Below are positions 33,880 to 41,969 of a DNA stretch of 64,000 bases, piece by piece. Origin of the DNA: Candidatus Thermoplasmatota archaeon (GTDB lineage: Archaea; Thermoplasmatota; SW-10-69-26; JACQPN01; JAJPHT01). Each line of letters begins with the position of its first letter. Position 1 is the first letter of the stretch. Under the pieces are notes generated by a model. The model ran no database searches, had not been told where the DNA came from, and saw only the letters and a list, made by a program, of their open reading frames with translations. The stretch is from the NCBI GenBank assembly GCA_035540375.1, contig DATLGO010000050.1:20903-84902 (forward strand), written 5' to 3'. The translations under genes and the position numbers were made by a program.

Positions 33880-33949
33880 TCGGTCCACCCTCTTGCACCC
33901 TTAGCAGCGCCCAACCGCCTCGGCCTGAACTGCACACGGTTGCAGCGCG

Positions 33950-34009
33950 TTCTAACGACTGAGCTCACCCGCGCCGCGAAGCGGCGTCGGGTGGAGCAAT
34001 TTGTTGGGC
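33950..34009 (-). other. attC site d
   Basis: Left end TTCTAAC, right end GTTGGGC. Minus sense: GCCCAACAAATTGCTCCACC, centre GACGCCGCTTCGCGGCGC, end GTGAGCTCAGTCGTTAGAA. The centre is nearly identical to that of classical bacterial attC sites. It overlaps the stop of the ATPase gene. The right end is the exact complement of the left end of site e. Confidence 0.9.
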
Positions 34010-35221
34010 GGCGTGGGCGGCCCACTTGAGAAAGAACGCGAAGAAAGGGTCGGTGATGTGCAGCTTCTGCTCGTCCGTGTCCCAGTCAAGAACGGGGGTT
34101 GAGGCCTCGTCGCTCGCGGCAATCTCCGCCATCCGTTCCAGCACCCTCGTCACCTCATGGGCCTGCGGGATATTATCTGCGAGAATCTCCCGAATCGCTG
34201 CGCGGAGGGTTTCATACTCAACCTTCGCCAGGCCGGGTGCGACCTTCGCCAATCCTAGCAGCACAACCTCGTAGATGTCTGCAGTGCCGCCGGCCTTCAG
34301 GGGCCGGTCCATTCTATCTGACCGCTGTCGGGGTCCCCGCGACAGTTTATCATAGATCACGCGGCCCGTTCCTTCTGCGACCTCGCGGAAGAGTTTGTCG
34401 TTAACGTGACCAACCGGCAAGGGATCTTTGGAAGTTTCCTCAATCCCATTTTCTCGCGCCAACTCTCGGCAAAACTCCTGCATGAGGTGCGGACTGCTGT
34501 AGGCCTCGCCAGCTAGTCTCAATGCGACTTCAGGAGCCACCTTCACGTTGAGGAGGGGGAAACCCAATTGGGGAATCTGGTGGAGCTCCTCCGTGGACCA
34601 AGATGGGACATCAATCGTTTCAATCCGGCCTGTGATTTCCCGTTCGACTTTCACTGCGTCATAGCGGCGGTGGGGGATTGCAATCAAGACCACTGGGATC
34701 CCCTCGAAAACTAGGGGCTTGAGGGCCCGAACGACCGCTCCTTGGACGTCTCGACTGAGATAGTGGAAATCGTCAATCACCAGGGGTGTCCGAGTCCGAC
34801 GGAGCTGAGCGATGGCGGCAGGACGTGGAGCGAGGGCCCGGGACCGCGTCTCAGACCTTCCCCGAGCGTGTGTCATGGCGCCGCTGGCTTCGGCCTCTAC
34901 CTTCGCCACCAGTGGGACTCCTGCATGGCCGGAAACGCTTCCTGAAAACGTCCCCTCGGTGGATCGGCTAGCCTCAGCCGAGACCTCGGTGTAGCCGGCG
35001 ATAGAATCCACTACCAAGGACCAAAGATCCTCCTCAACCTTCACCGATCCAGCATCAATCCAGATGGCCTGGTCACGTGGGAAAACCTTGGTAGTGAGAA
35101 CGGTCTTCCCGGACTTGGTCGAACCGGTCACTGCGACCAGTTTGCACAGATTGTCTTTGACAGCGGCCAGCCGTTTTTCAAGATGAAGGGCGGAACGGGG
35201 CACGTACGTTAATTGCGGCAA
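33965..35221 (-). CDS. P-loop ATPase of AAA/STAND type (cassette)
   Basis: 418 residues. Walker A VTGSTKSGKT at 31-40, Walker B PLVIDDFHYLS near 147, followed by VVLIAIPHRRYDAVKVEREITGRIETIDVPSWSTEEL, the order of AAA_16/ORC-like NTPases. The C-terminal third is helical. The last about 15 residues (IAPPDAASRRG) are encoded by the attC itself. A defence or regulatory role is possible, not shown. Confidence 0.75.
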   Translation of the reverse strand: MPQLTYVPRSALHLEKRLAAVKDNLCKLVAVTGSTKSGKTVLTTKVFPRDQAIWIDAGSVKVEEDLWSLVVDSIAGYTEVSAEASRSTEGTFSGSVSGHAGVPLVAKVEAEASGAMTHARGRSETRSRALAPRPAAIAQLRRTRTPLVIDDFHYLSRDVQGAVVRALKPLVFEGIPVVLIAIPHRRYDAVKVEREITGRIETIDVPSWSTEELHQIPQLGFPLLNVKVAPEVALRLAGEAYSSPHLMQEFCRELARENGIEETSKDPLPVGHVNDKLFREVAEGTGRVIYDKLSRGPRQRSDRMDRPLKAGGTADIYEVVLLGLAKVAPGLAKVEYETLRAAIREILADNIPQAHEVTRVLERMAEIAASDEASTPVLDWDTDEQKLHITDPFFAFFLKWAAHAAQQIAPPDAASRRG

Positions 35222-35396
35222 GCCGCCCGGTACGAATACGCTGGTCGTCCGGTAGGATATCCTCCAATGTCCTCACGATCTCGGTCGGTCAAGCGCCCAA
35301 AGTGGGCACCCCGAGCAATCCATGCGACGTTGTTAGGCCGTTTATTTGTTTGCGGTCCTTGGCCCTCTTCGACGCCACCCCCGCGTGGGGTATGAC

Positions 35397-35456
35397 GCCC
35401 AACGACCGAATTGAGCCGCGCCGCAAGGCCACCTCGGCGCGAATGAATGGTTATCC
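35397..35456 (-). other. attC site e
   Basis: Left end GCCCAAC, right end GTTATCC. Minus sense: GGATAACCATTCATTCGCGC then GCGGCTCAATTCGGTCGTTG. The right end is the exact complement of the left end of site f. Confidence 0.85.
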
Positions 35457-35479
35457 CGCACCTCCGTCGCGGCAGGGCT

Positions 35480-35893
35480 CTATGGCTCCTTGAGGAAATT
35501 CTTCAAGAAGCTTGCCGCAGTCATGATTTGGATGCCCTCGTAGTTGCCCACTTCGAGGAGGGCTTTGTCGCCGCTGACGATGTAGGAGGCCCTTCCGTCG
35601 ATCGCCGCGCTTACGATCATGTCGTCGTCAGGATCACGCGGCACGATCCCGGGCCGTTCGCGCGCGTCAACGATCTCGGCTACCTCGGCCACAACCCCAA
35701 CAACGCGCAAGGCCTCCGCCGAGCTGAGCTTGAACTTCGGTCGACGCAGGACGCTCCCAAGTTCTTCGAGAATCCGGGGCGAGGTTACCAAAATGGCGTG
35801 GCCCGCGAGGCACCGGCGGAGGAATTGATGTGGTGGCCCGTTGGCGATGAACGCGCTGATGAGCACGTTGGTGTCGGCGACCACCCGCAGCAT
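35480..35893 (-). CDS. PIN-domain toxin (cassette)
   Basis: 137 residues. PIN fold of the COG1569 type: RVVADTNVLISAFIANGPP (Asp 7), SPRILEELGSVLRRPKF, RDPDDDMIVSAAIDGRASYIVSGDKALLEV. RNase toxin; pairs with the AbrB antitoxin 10 bases upstream. Cassette ends at attC site e. Confidence 0.82.
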   Translation of the reverse strand: MLRVVADTNVLISAFIANGPPHQFLRRCLAGHAILVTSPRILEELGSVLRRPKFKLSSAEALRVVGVVAEVAEIVDARERPGIVPRDPDDDMIVSAAIDGRASYIVSGDKALLEVGNYEGIQIMTAASFLKNFLKEP

Positions 35894-35902
35894 GGTCTTC
35901 GC

Positions 35903-36187
35903 CTACTTCCGGCGCGAACGCTGGGCGCGGTGCGCCTTGACCTCGGCGTCGACATCGCCCTCGGTCAGGCCCGACGTCCGCTCCCGAATATCAGCGAACG
36001 TCCGCTCGAACTCCCGCTCGAGGTCCGGGAGAGCGAGGCGCTTCAGAATGATGGTGTCGCCTTGACCCAGCACGACGAACTTGGCGCGCTCCCCGAGCCC
36101 GAGGCGGTCCCGGATGGCCTTCGGGATGACGACTTGCCCCTTCTCCCCCATCGTGGTCACCTCGACCTCGTCTACGGCTTCGGGCAT
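35903..36187 (-). CDS. AbrB-type antitoxin (cassette)
   Basis: 94 residues from ATG 36187: VEVTTMGEKGQVVIPKAIRDRLGLGERAKFVVLGQGDTIILKRL, an AbrB/SpoVT DNA-binding domain, then a charged helical tail. The longer frame to 36244 would include the operator and is unlikely. Confidence 0.8.
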   Translation of the reverse strand: MPEAVDEVEVTTMGEKGQVVIPKAIRDRLGLGERAKFVVLGQGDTIILKRLALPDLEREFERTFADIRERTSGLTEGDVDAEVKAHRAQRSRRK

Positions 36188-36188
36188 T

Positions 36189-36228
36189 TTTCCTACCCGT
36201 AGGAAAGTTGTTCCACGAGTAAAAATAG
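36189..36228 (-). promoter_or_regulatory. promoter with perfect 8-bp palindrome arms
   Basis: TTTCCTAC-CC-GTAGGAAA at 36189-36206 directly precedes the antitoxin ATG; a TATA-like CTATTTTTAC (minus) lies at about 36219-36228. The palindrome is a likely AbrB operator. This cassette carries its own promoter. Confidence 0.6.
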
Positions 36229-36326
36229 CTTTCGGCCAGGCCAACCGGATGCAGCGACGCCGGACAGGATCGACGCTAGACAGGTGAGCCGATACGCGAT
36301 AGGCGCACGCTGAGCGTCAAATCGCG

Positions 36327-36397
36327 GGATAACGACGAATGTCAGCCGCCCGAGGCGCGCGAAGCCGCCGTGACTCAGCTAGACCGCCTTGTTAGCT
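36327..36397 (-). other. attC site f
   Basis: Left end GGATAAC, right end GTTAGCT. Minus sense starts AGCTAACAAGGCGG and ends TGACATTCGTCGTTATCC. The longest clear site (71 nt). It touches the stop of the HNH gene. Its right end is the exact complement of the left end of site g. Confidence 0.8.
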
Positions 36398-36857
36398 AGC
36401 CGCCGTTCTTCAGCCGGTTCCATGCGTCGTCGATGACCCGCGCTACGGTTTCGACCTCCCGCCGCCATGCCGCCCTTTGCTCCTCGGTGACCGGCGGGGT
36501 CACAGGCTCGTGGAGCGCCACCCAATTCTCGATTCGGTCCAGCCGTGACGCAAGGATTTCTTGTTGGGCGGCTGATTTGATCTCGACGAACCGACGCCAA
36601 TCCATGTCTCTCTTCTCGTGCTCGTTGCATTTCGGGCACGCCGCCACCCTGTTGCTGATGTGATTGAAGCCGCCAACATCTACGGGGACAAGGTGGTCTG
36701 CATGCCATCGGCCACCCAGAGCGCCCTCGCAATAGGCGCAGCGGTTGTCAAAGAACGCCGCCATGGAAAGCCGCTGCTCCTTGCTGATGTCTGGTTCCAA
36801 CGCTGCCCAGAGGACCCGGCGAGAGATGTTCTTAACCCATGCTGGATGGAGTGGCAT
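36396..36857 (-). CDS. HNH endonuclease (cassette)
   Basis: 153 residues. HNH with zinc knuckles: C40-A-Y-C43, HADHLVPVDVGG (H52, D54, H55), HISNRVAACPKC (N69, C74, C77). A complete catalytic set. The C-terminal half is helical. Stand-alone HNH nuclease; whether it acts on invading DNA is inference. Confidence 0.85.
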   Translation of the reverse strand: MPLHPAWVKNISRRVLWAALEPDISKEQRLSMAAFFDNRCAYCEGALGGRWHADHLVPVDVGGFNHISNRVAACPKCNEHEKRDMDWRRFVEIKSAAQQEILASRLDRIENWVALHEPVTPPVTEEQRAAWRREVETVARVIDDAWNRLKNGG

Positions 36858-36878
36858 CGTATCCTCGGCGAAGGATTG

Positions 36879-36926
36879 AGCTAACGCGCCGAGCGAAGCG
36901 AGGTCGCGTTGAGCGATTTGTTAGTC
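36879..36926 (-). other. attC site g
   Basis: Left end AGCTAAC, right end GTTAGTC. Minus sense: GACTAACAAATCGCTCAACG, loop stem TCGCTTCGCTC, end GCGCGTTAGCT. Short (48 nt). Overlaps the stop of the small membrane protein gene. The right end is the exact complement of the left end of site h. Confidence 0.88.
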
Positions 36927-37256
36927 AGCAGCCGTGTCGCTCTCAGGCAGGGGGTTGCGGGAGACGAGCCCCCATAGTGGCTGGCCATCCTCGGAGGCCC
37001 GTGCCCCAATATCAAGTAGAAGGCGTTTCGTCGTTTCCTCGTCCGCTCCAATAACGTGCATTAGGGTGTCGAGCCTGCGCCATTGGAACTTCTTGGATTG
37101 CAGCAGTTTCTTTAGCAAGTCTTTGCGAGGCTTGTCTCGCCGTTCCTCCGCCTTGTTCGCAAGATGGGCACGCAACCATTCCACGGAAACGGTTGCAACC
37201 GAACCCACGATTGCCCCCCCAACTCCGATCAAGGCAATGAGCACGTTCTCGTTCAT
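36921..37256 (-). CDS. small membrane protein (cassette)
   Basis: 111 residues. One N-terminal helix MNENVLIALIGVGGAIVGSVATVSVEWL, then a charged cytoplasmic part (KPRKDLLKKLLQSKKFQWRRLDTLMHVIGADEETTKRLLLDIG). Not recognised. Its stop lies inside attC site g. Confidence 0.7.
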   Translation of the reverse strand: MNENVLIALIGVGGAIVGSVATVSVEWLRAHLANKAEERRDKPRKDLLKKLLQSKKFQWRRLDTLMHVIGADEETTKRLLLDIGARASEDGQPLWGLVSRNPLPESDTAAD

Positions 37257-37400
37257 ACAACTCTCCCCAATTGCACCTTCATAGCGGTGCCGCTGGACCG
37301 AATGGCGGCGACGAACTCAAAGGTTGCGAGGCCCGAACCCGCATTCGTCGATCCGGACGCCCGATAACGCAAGGGTGCAACCCAAAGGCCTTCAGCGGCT

Positions 37401-37460
37401 GACTAACGACTGAATTGACCCGCGCGGCGCAGCCGCGTCGGGTCGAATGAATTGTTAGGC
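37401..37460 (-). other. attC site h
   Basis: Left end GACTAAC, right end GTTAGGC. Minus sense: GCCTAACAATTCATTCGACC, centre GACGCGGCTGCGCCGCGC, end GGGTCAATTCAGTCGTTAG. It is the 3' attC of the ABC-3C cassette. The expected partner GCCTAAC is found once upstream, at 41488. Next to its left end, 37350-37400 contains GTTGCACCC and GCGTTATCGGGC (minus), possibly a second decayed site. Confidence 0.9.
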
Positions 37461-37628
37461 CCCCATAGAGCATGCCATCCGAGGCAGATAACCGGATTCA
37501 CGCCGCCTCCGCACGTCCCTTTCGGGAGACGCTCCATGGGAGCGAGGTGCGCGTCGAAATAAGGGCCACGCCGCGCCGCTTCATTTCTCGGGACGCGAAA
37601 AATGGTCGCCGTACTAACGAGGGGGCGC

Positions 37629-39587
37629 CTAGCTACCGTTGCCGTCGACAGGTTGCTCTTCGGCATCAGCAAGCCATTCCGAAGGCAGGAGACCCTTCGC
37701 GCCCGTCCAACGGTCGAGGACGTTCCGTTTGAAGCTTTCTGCCTTGAGCTCCGCGTGCTCGAGGATGATGATCTGCGGTCCTTTCGGAGCCTCTGCAAAT
37801 TCCGCGAGAACATCCACGATCTTTGTGATCGGTCTTGTTTCTGCATCTTCGCGGGGATTTTCGGGCGACCACTCCACCTCGGGAGGGAACCAAGCTTGGC
37901 TCGGCTGATCGATCATGATGAGCGCGGGAACTGGTGAGTCGTGCTCGCGGAAGTAGGTGTGGAGGCCGACCACCGAGATTACATGGTAGCCGACCCAATT
38001 CGCTGCGCTCCCGATTTCGCGCAAGGGGGTCCATCGCTTGTCCGAAGGCGAATCGTTCACCTCGACCTGGAGCGTGTTCACATTGAGTCTTGTAGGTGCG
38101 CCCCGATACTCGACGTTGATCCGCTCGGTGAGATCCGTCATCGTGTGACTGATCTTGGTAAGGGCCTGGGAGAGCTTTGACGCCGTCGCTTCGACTCCGA
38201 CGGACTCTTCGAGTTCCTTGATTCGCCGCACGAGCTCATCGTACTCGGAATCCGGGGGTGCGAGGGAAGGGCGCATGGCCGCGACGTACTCCTTCACCCG
38301 ACCCCTGAGTTCAGCACGAGCCACAACCTGACCGCGCAGGGTCGGGTGTGCAATGTCTCGGAGCGCAGCCTCTCGTCTGGCGCGAGCGTCCGACGCCTTC
38401 CGGCTGTGCGTCTGGAGCTGCTGTCTCAGGCTTTCGCGTTCGGTTTCGAGGTGAGATCGCAGGCGTGTGGGTGCGCTCTGTGTTGCCTCGAGGGCGACGA
38501 CTGTGTGACGCAGCGTCTGTTCGATCTGATCGGCCTGCACGTGGCCGTCGCCGCAAAGCGGGCATATTGGCGCGTCCGTGGGTTCGGGAAGCAAGTCCTT
38601 GAATCGAAGACGTGTAAGCTGTTGAGCCGTAGTTTCGTGACTCTGCTCGCTCACTGTCAAGAAGCGATCAATATCATCGAGCTGCGCGCGGACTAGGTTC
38701 ATGTTCATCCGCGCAGTCTCCTCTTCCGCCTCGAATTCCGTCAGATCGACGTTCGCCGCAGGGGGAAGAGCCTCGGCCCCGGATGGAATTGCGGAAAGGA
38801 TGCGAATCAGCTCACCAAGGTCTCCAGGCTCGGGCCGTCCCGGGAGGAGTTCGAGTGCGACAGCCTGACTCCACAGGGAACGACCGCGCTCCCAACCCTG
38901 CAAGCCAAGACGTTCCTGCTCTTTTCGTTCCCGGTCAATCTGATTCCGACGCACGCGAAGCGCGCGAAGTTCGCGGACTTTCGTGAATTCGGCTTCTGTT
39001 GTGATCCGGAGAAAGTATGGCAGCGCGTCTGCGACAGCCCGCTTTCTGAAGGAATGGTCTAGCCCGGGGAAGAGTTGTTCGGGGTTGTCAATGATGTTCT
39101 GAGGTTGAAAGAGGAATGGCGTGCAGTGACGGATGTTAGGTGGATAGCGCTTTTCAGCGTCAGAGTCTAGGTCGTTCGTGATTATAGGCAGCGCGGCGAT
39201 CTGGGTAAATGCTGAAAGCTTGTCTTTTGCAAAGTCCTTCGTCCACTCAGTCTTGGGGGGCTGTGAGGGGAACGGGGTCTCGCGCCGCTCGAGCATGTAG
39301 ACTGTGGACGGGACGTCTGCACCCTCCTCCGGCAACGCCCGAACAATGGCGAGTTGGCTTTCGCCATTTGTAAGGCGAACGCCCACGTGCGAGACTCGTG
39401 TGCGGATCCCCTTTGGGACGTCACAAACATCGCTTAGTAGGCAGTAGTCTACGATTCGGATGAGCGCGCTTTTCCCTCGGCCGCTTTCCCCGGTGATGAT
39501 ATTGAGGCCGTCGGTGCGGAACTCGAGGGTGTGTCGCTCCCCCGTCCGCCGGCGATAGATTGCGATGCTATGGAGGCGCCAACTCAT
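37629..39587 (-). CDS. ABC-3C system ATPase (DUF3732)
   Basis: 652 residues, SMC/Rad50-like ABC ATPase. Walker A ITGESGRGKSALIRIVDY at about 31-48; long coiled-coil; a Rad50-type zinc hook CPLCGDGHVQ near residue 340; signature-like SAANWVGYHVI; Walker B with D-loop ALIMIDQPSQAW; H-loop IIILEHAEL. This is the DUF3732 family of ABC three-component conflict systems, thought to sense phage or foreign nucleoprotein and trigger an effector. Overlaps the middle component by ATGA. Confidence 0.85.
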   Translation of the reverse strand: MSWRLHSIAIYRRRTGERHTLEFRTDGLNIITGESGRGKSALIRIVDYCLLSDVCDVPKGIRTRVSHVGVRLTNGESQLAIVRALPEEGADVPSTVYMLERRETPFPSQPPKTEWTKDFAKDKLSAFTQIAALPIITNDLDSDAEKRYPPNIRHCTPFLFQPQNIIDNPEQLFPGLDHSFRKRAVADALPYFLRITTEAEFTKVRELRALRVRRNQIDRERKEQERLGLQGWERGRSLWSQAVALELLPGRPEPGDLGELIRILSAIPSGAEALPPAANVDLTEFEAEEETARMNMNLVRAQLDDIDRFLTVSEQSHETTAQQLTRLRFKDLLPEPTDAPICPLCGDGHVQADQIEQTLRHTVVALEATQSAPTRLRSHLETERESLRQQLQTHSRKASDARARREAALRDIAHPTLRGQVVARAELRGRVKEYVAAMRPSLAPPDSEYDELVRRIKELEESVGVEATASKLSQALTKISHTMTDLTERINVEYRGAPTRLNVNTLQVEVNDSPSDKRWTPLREIGSAANWVGYHVISVVGLHTYFREHDSPVPALIMIDQPSQAWFPPEVEWSPENPREDAETRPITKIVDVLAEFAEAPKGPQIIILEHAELKAESFKRNVLDRWTGAKGLLPSEWLADAEEQPVDGNGS

Positions 39588-40057
39588 TCCGTCACTTCCA
39601 GGTTGAAGAGGTTCGGTATCGTCTCTTCGGGTTCCTTTCCAAGGAACCTGCCGAACTTGTCCGCGATGTCATAGATCTCGCGGTATTCGTCGAGCTCCGA
39701 CGGTCGAAGCTTGCCGGACGCAGAGATTCTCCCTTCCTGCAAGACCAAGATGCCACGCGAGATACCGAGGCGGAGGGCGGGCCAGAAGTACTTCACGTTC
39801 GACCGCAGCGCTTCCGCATTCTGGGCCTGCCATTGTGGGTGGTTCTCGAACAAGTTAGTCAGCTTAGCGTTCCACGCCTTGGGGATCTGGTCGCGAACTG
39901 ACTTTGAGGCGAGGTAGGGGATAGAGAGGATAGCCCAGGGAATCGGGATGCCACGTCCTTGTTTGCGGGAGTATCCTTTCGCCACCGCGTGGATCACGAC
40001 CGCCGCGAAGGCGGGGTTCTTGTGTGCGTACCGGTCCAATGCGACTCCTTCTTCCAT
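39584..40057 (-). CDS. ABC-3C middle component
   Basis: 157 residues: NPAFAAVVIHAVAKGYSRKQGRGIPIPWAILSIPYLASKSVRDQIP, then ALRSNVKYFWPALRLGISRGILVLQEGRISASGKL. The size, position and the P-lead-in fit the middle component (MC) of ABC-3C systems, which bridges ATPase and effector. No enzymatic motif. Confidence 0.75.
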   Translation of the reverse strand: MEEGVALDRYAHKNPAFAAVVIHAVAKGYSRKQGRGIPIPWAILSIPYLASKSVRDQIPKAWNAKLTNLFENHPQWQAQNAEALRSNVKYFWPALRLGISRGILVLQEGRISASGKLRPSELDEYREIYDIADKFGRFLGKEPEETIPNLFNLEVTE

Positions 40058-41257
40058 CTATTCATCTCCGAGGAGTTCGCGGTACCGCGGATGCCAGCCA
40101 ACGAGTCGGCGCTGCGATAACACGTGGTAGTTGCCGGCGATCATCTCTGGGTCAGAGTCATCGGGGCCGAGGCGGCCGCGTGCGCGGAGGCATTGGTAGT
40201 AAACCCGCTTTCCTCCGCGAATCTCATCGGTCTCGCCTGCGTGTTCACCCTTCGCGGAGTTCCATTGGAGGAGGAGTTGACGCTCAAACTGGTCCACACG
40301 GTCCTCACCGAGCAGCCCCTCGTTCAGCCAGTACTTCCGGTGGCGGTTGGCCTCGGCATACGTGCTGATGGCGCTGACTAGCTCGTCGCGCTCTGTCTTG
40401 ATCAAGTTGAGTTGTCTTAGGTAGGTGGCGTTCGTGCTCAGCTCTGCCTCAAAATCGATGGCGTCTGGAGGCAGTCGCGGCAGGGAGACAATCGTGAACT
40501 TGTCTCGCAGGAGACCAAGCTTCTGCCGACATTCGGCCACCGTGATGAAGCATCCGGTGGGCGAGATTCTCTCCCGAATTTTCATCTCCACCCAGCCAAC
40601 GAGTTCCTCTGCGGCTTCCGTGACGGCGCGCTCGTGGAAGCTCCTGGCGAGAAGGCGCTGGACGATCTCTTCCCGCGCCCGGTTGATAGATGGTTGTCCG
40701 GCCTCCACTCTGAGTGCGGCGACGATGCGACGGCGCTGGTCGTCCGTTGCCTCGGTCCATCTCTTGCACGCAGGCGCGTTTTCTACCGAGGGATTCAGAC
40801 ATGCTCCATGCAGGGCAATGAGCAGGGCCTCCCGCTCGGCCTCCGTGGTGGAGGCTAGAGTGAATGGCTCGAAGACACTGCCCGGTTCGATATCGTTCGT
40901 CGATGAAAGGACGAACTTGGTCATCGCTGTTGTGGATGGGTCGTCAAGAAGGTCGAGCCAGACCGGTGCGCTGCCCCACCATGCTCGCGACCTGACGGTA
41001 ATCCTCCCGTCGTTTAGAGAATGCTTATTTTGGATCGACGTGCAGCAGATTCCGGACGAGGTGAGGACGACGACGTCGTTATTGACCTCCAAACCTACCT
41101 GCGCATGAGCATCGGTTTCGTCGAGGAGAACGCAGAGCATACGCTGGTTCTGCCAGAGCGTTCCCGCCGATGGGCCTGCGGCACCATGGTTCGTGGTCAC
41201 GAGTTGACATGCAAAGGTTCCACGGTTCTTAGTACTGCCGCTGTGCACTTCTGCCAT
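40058..41257 (-). CDS. ABC-3C effector subunit with DUF4297/Cap4-like nuclease part
   Basis: 399 residues from ATG 41257 (GTG 41272 adds five). The N-terminal part reads VGLEVNNDVVVLTSSGICCTSIQNKHSLNDG and WWGSAPVWLDLLDD, resembling the E-(x)-DD ... QxKH core of PD-(D/E)xK DUF4297/Cap4-type nucleases, though the second acidic residue is less clear (NND). The C-terminal part is the ABC-3C-type helical region (LLLQWNSAKGEHAGETDEIRGGKRVYYQCL). First gene of the three-gene cassette; predicted to cut DNA on activation. Confidence 0.7.
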   Translation of the reverse strand: MAEVHSGSTKNRGTFACQLVTTNHGAAGPSAGTLWQNQRMLCVLLDETDAHAQVGLEVNNDVVVLTSSGICCTSIQNKHSLNDGRITVRSRAWWGSAPVWLDLLDDPSTTAMTKFVLSSTNDIEPGSVFEPFTLASTTEAEREALLIALHGACLNPSVENAPACKRWTEATDDQRRRIVAALRVEAGQPSINRAREEIVQRLLARSFHERAVTEAAEELVGWVEMKIRERISPTGCFITVAECRQKLGLLRDKFTIVSLPRLPPDAIDFEAELSTNATYLRQLNLIKTERDELVSAISTYAEANRHRKYWLNEGLLGEDRVDQFERQLLLQWNSAKGEHAGETDEIRGGKRVYYQCLRARGRLGPDDSDPEMIAGNYHVLSQRRLVGWHPRYRELLGDE

Positions 41258-41261
41258 CGGA

Positions 41262-41310
41262 CAGATTTCCACGGCGAGTGCAAGTGCGCCGCGTGGAACT
41301 TCTGGAGCTT
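41262..41310. repeat. long imperfect hairpin upstream of the ABC-3C operon
   Basis: AGATTTCCACGGCG pairs with CGCCGCGTGGAACTTCT around a short loop. It overlaps the first codons of the longer reading frame and could affect translation. It lacks attC end motifs. Confidence 0.4.
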
Positions 41311-41487
41311 ATCCGGGCCCCCGACCGTCGATCTTTAGACGCTGTTAGACATGCTACCGGTTTTCGACTGGCTTGGGATTCGCTGTTGTCCCCTTGTCGT
41401 CCGAAATGTCCGTCGCGGGATGCACGTCGGGGACGTATGGGGGCGTCCCTCCTGCCGCACGCCAAGGCGTGGACGGTGCCTCGGGGG

Positions 41488-41494
41488 CCTAACT
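41488..41494 (-). other. predicted 5' junction of the cassette array (attI-like end)
   Basis: GCCTAAC in plus sense (GTTAGGC in minus) is the exact partner of the right end of attC site h. In minus sense the junction reads GAGAAGTTAGGC, similar to the ACAAAGTTAGGC end of class 1 attI. No attC arm follows on the high-coordinate side, so an attI rather than another attC is plausible. Confidence 0.5.
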
Positions 41495-41966
41495 TCTCGT
41501 TCACCTGTTTTTCCACCCATCGGCCGCGGGCCCTACCCGCAAGCGTCTCGGGTCGCCTTACAGCGAGCCATCGCCCACGCGGGCTATCAAGTCGATCCCG
41601 GGTTCACTTTCAGTGATTTCTGGACGGGCATTATCTGGACCGCGTGATCCTCCGCTCCTCATATGTCCGAGGCTTGGCGCATGCCTTCGCGCTTTTTCTT
41701 CAGGCGCCCGGCGTGGTCGAGCCTGTCCGGGCGAGGCAGTTTCTCTTCAGGCCCGGCAAAGTCATGGGCGTCGGTTGATTCGACGCCCGGCGGGTCGACG
41801 ACGCTCTCCGACCCCTCCTGGGCGAGATTGATCGGAGCGAGGATGCGCGTGCGGCAGGTTGAGGAGGCGCGCAGCCTCAGGAATCCCCCTCCCGGCCCAC
41901 CGGATGGCGACCGCCTGGAAAGGGCCGACCGGCCCCCCTCGACGCTCAGCCCCGTGTGGCCGCTAT
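41495..41966. other. gene-poor stretch between the array and the thermosome
   Basis: About 470 bases where an integrase remnant would be expected. Neither strand shows recombinase motifs; the open frames at 41351-41647 and 41663-42007 (plus) have unnatural composition. Confidence 0.5.
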
Positions 41967-41969
41967 CTT

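Larger units (their letters stand above)
30753..41494 (-). mobile_element. integron-type gene cassette array (CALIN, no integrase seen)
   Basis: Eight attC-like sites lie between 30753 and 37460, separating short genes that nearly all run on the minus strand with stops touching or close to an attC. In minus sense each site begins YAAC and ends GTT, with sequence close to bacterial attC sites (for example TAACAATTCATTC ... CAATTCAGTCGTTAG). The 7 bases at the right (plus-strand) end of an attC are the exact reverse complement of the left end of the next attC for five successive pairs, and GCCTAAC at 41488 matches the partner expected for the last site. That is the footprint of cassette integration. 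Genes inside are visibly less GC-rich than the flanks. No tyrosine recombinase is in the window. Confidence 0.88.

Noticed and set aside
35328..35341. Extra GTTGTTAGGCC upstream of the ATPase gene
   Set aside because: No matching left arm; may be an attC relic but cannot be supported as a site.
41338..41350. Half-site GCTGTTAGAC
   Set aside because: Looks like one attC end but has no partner within 150 bases on either side.
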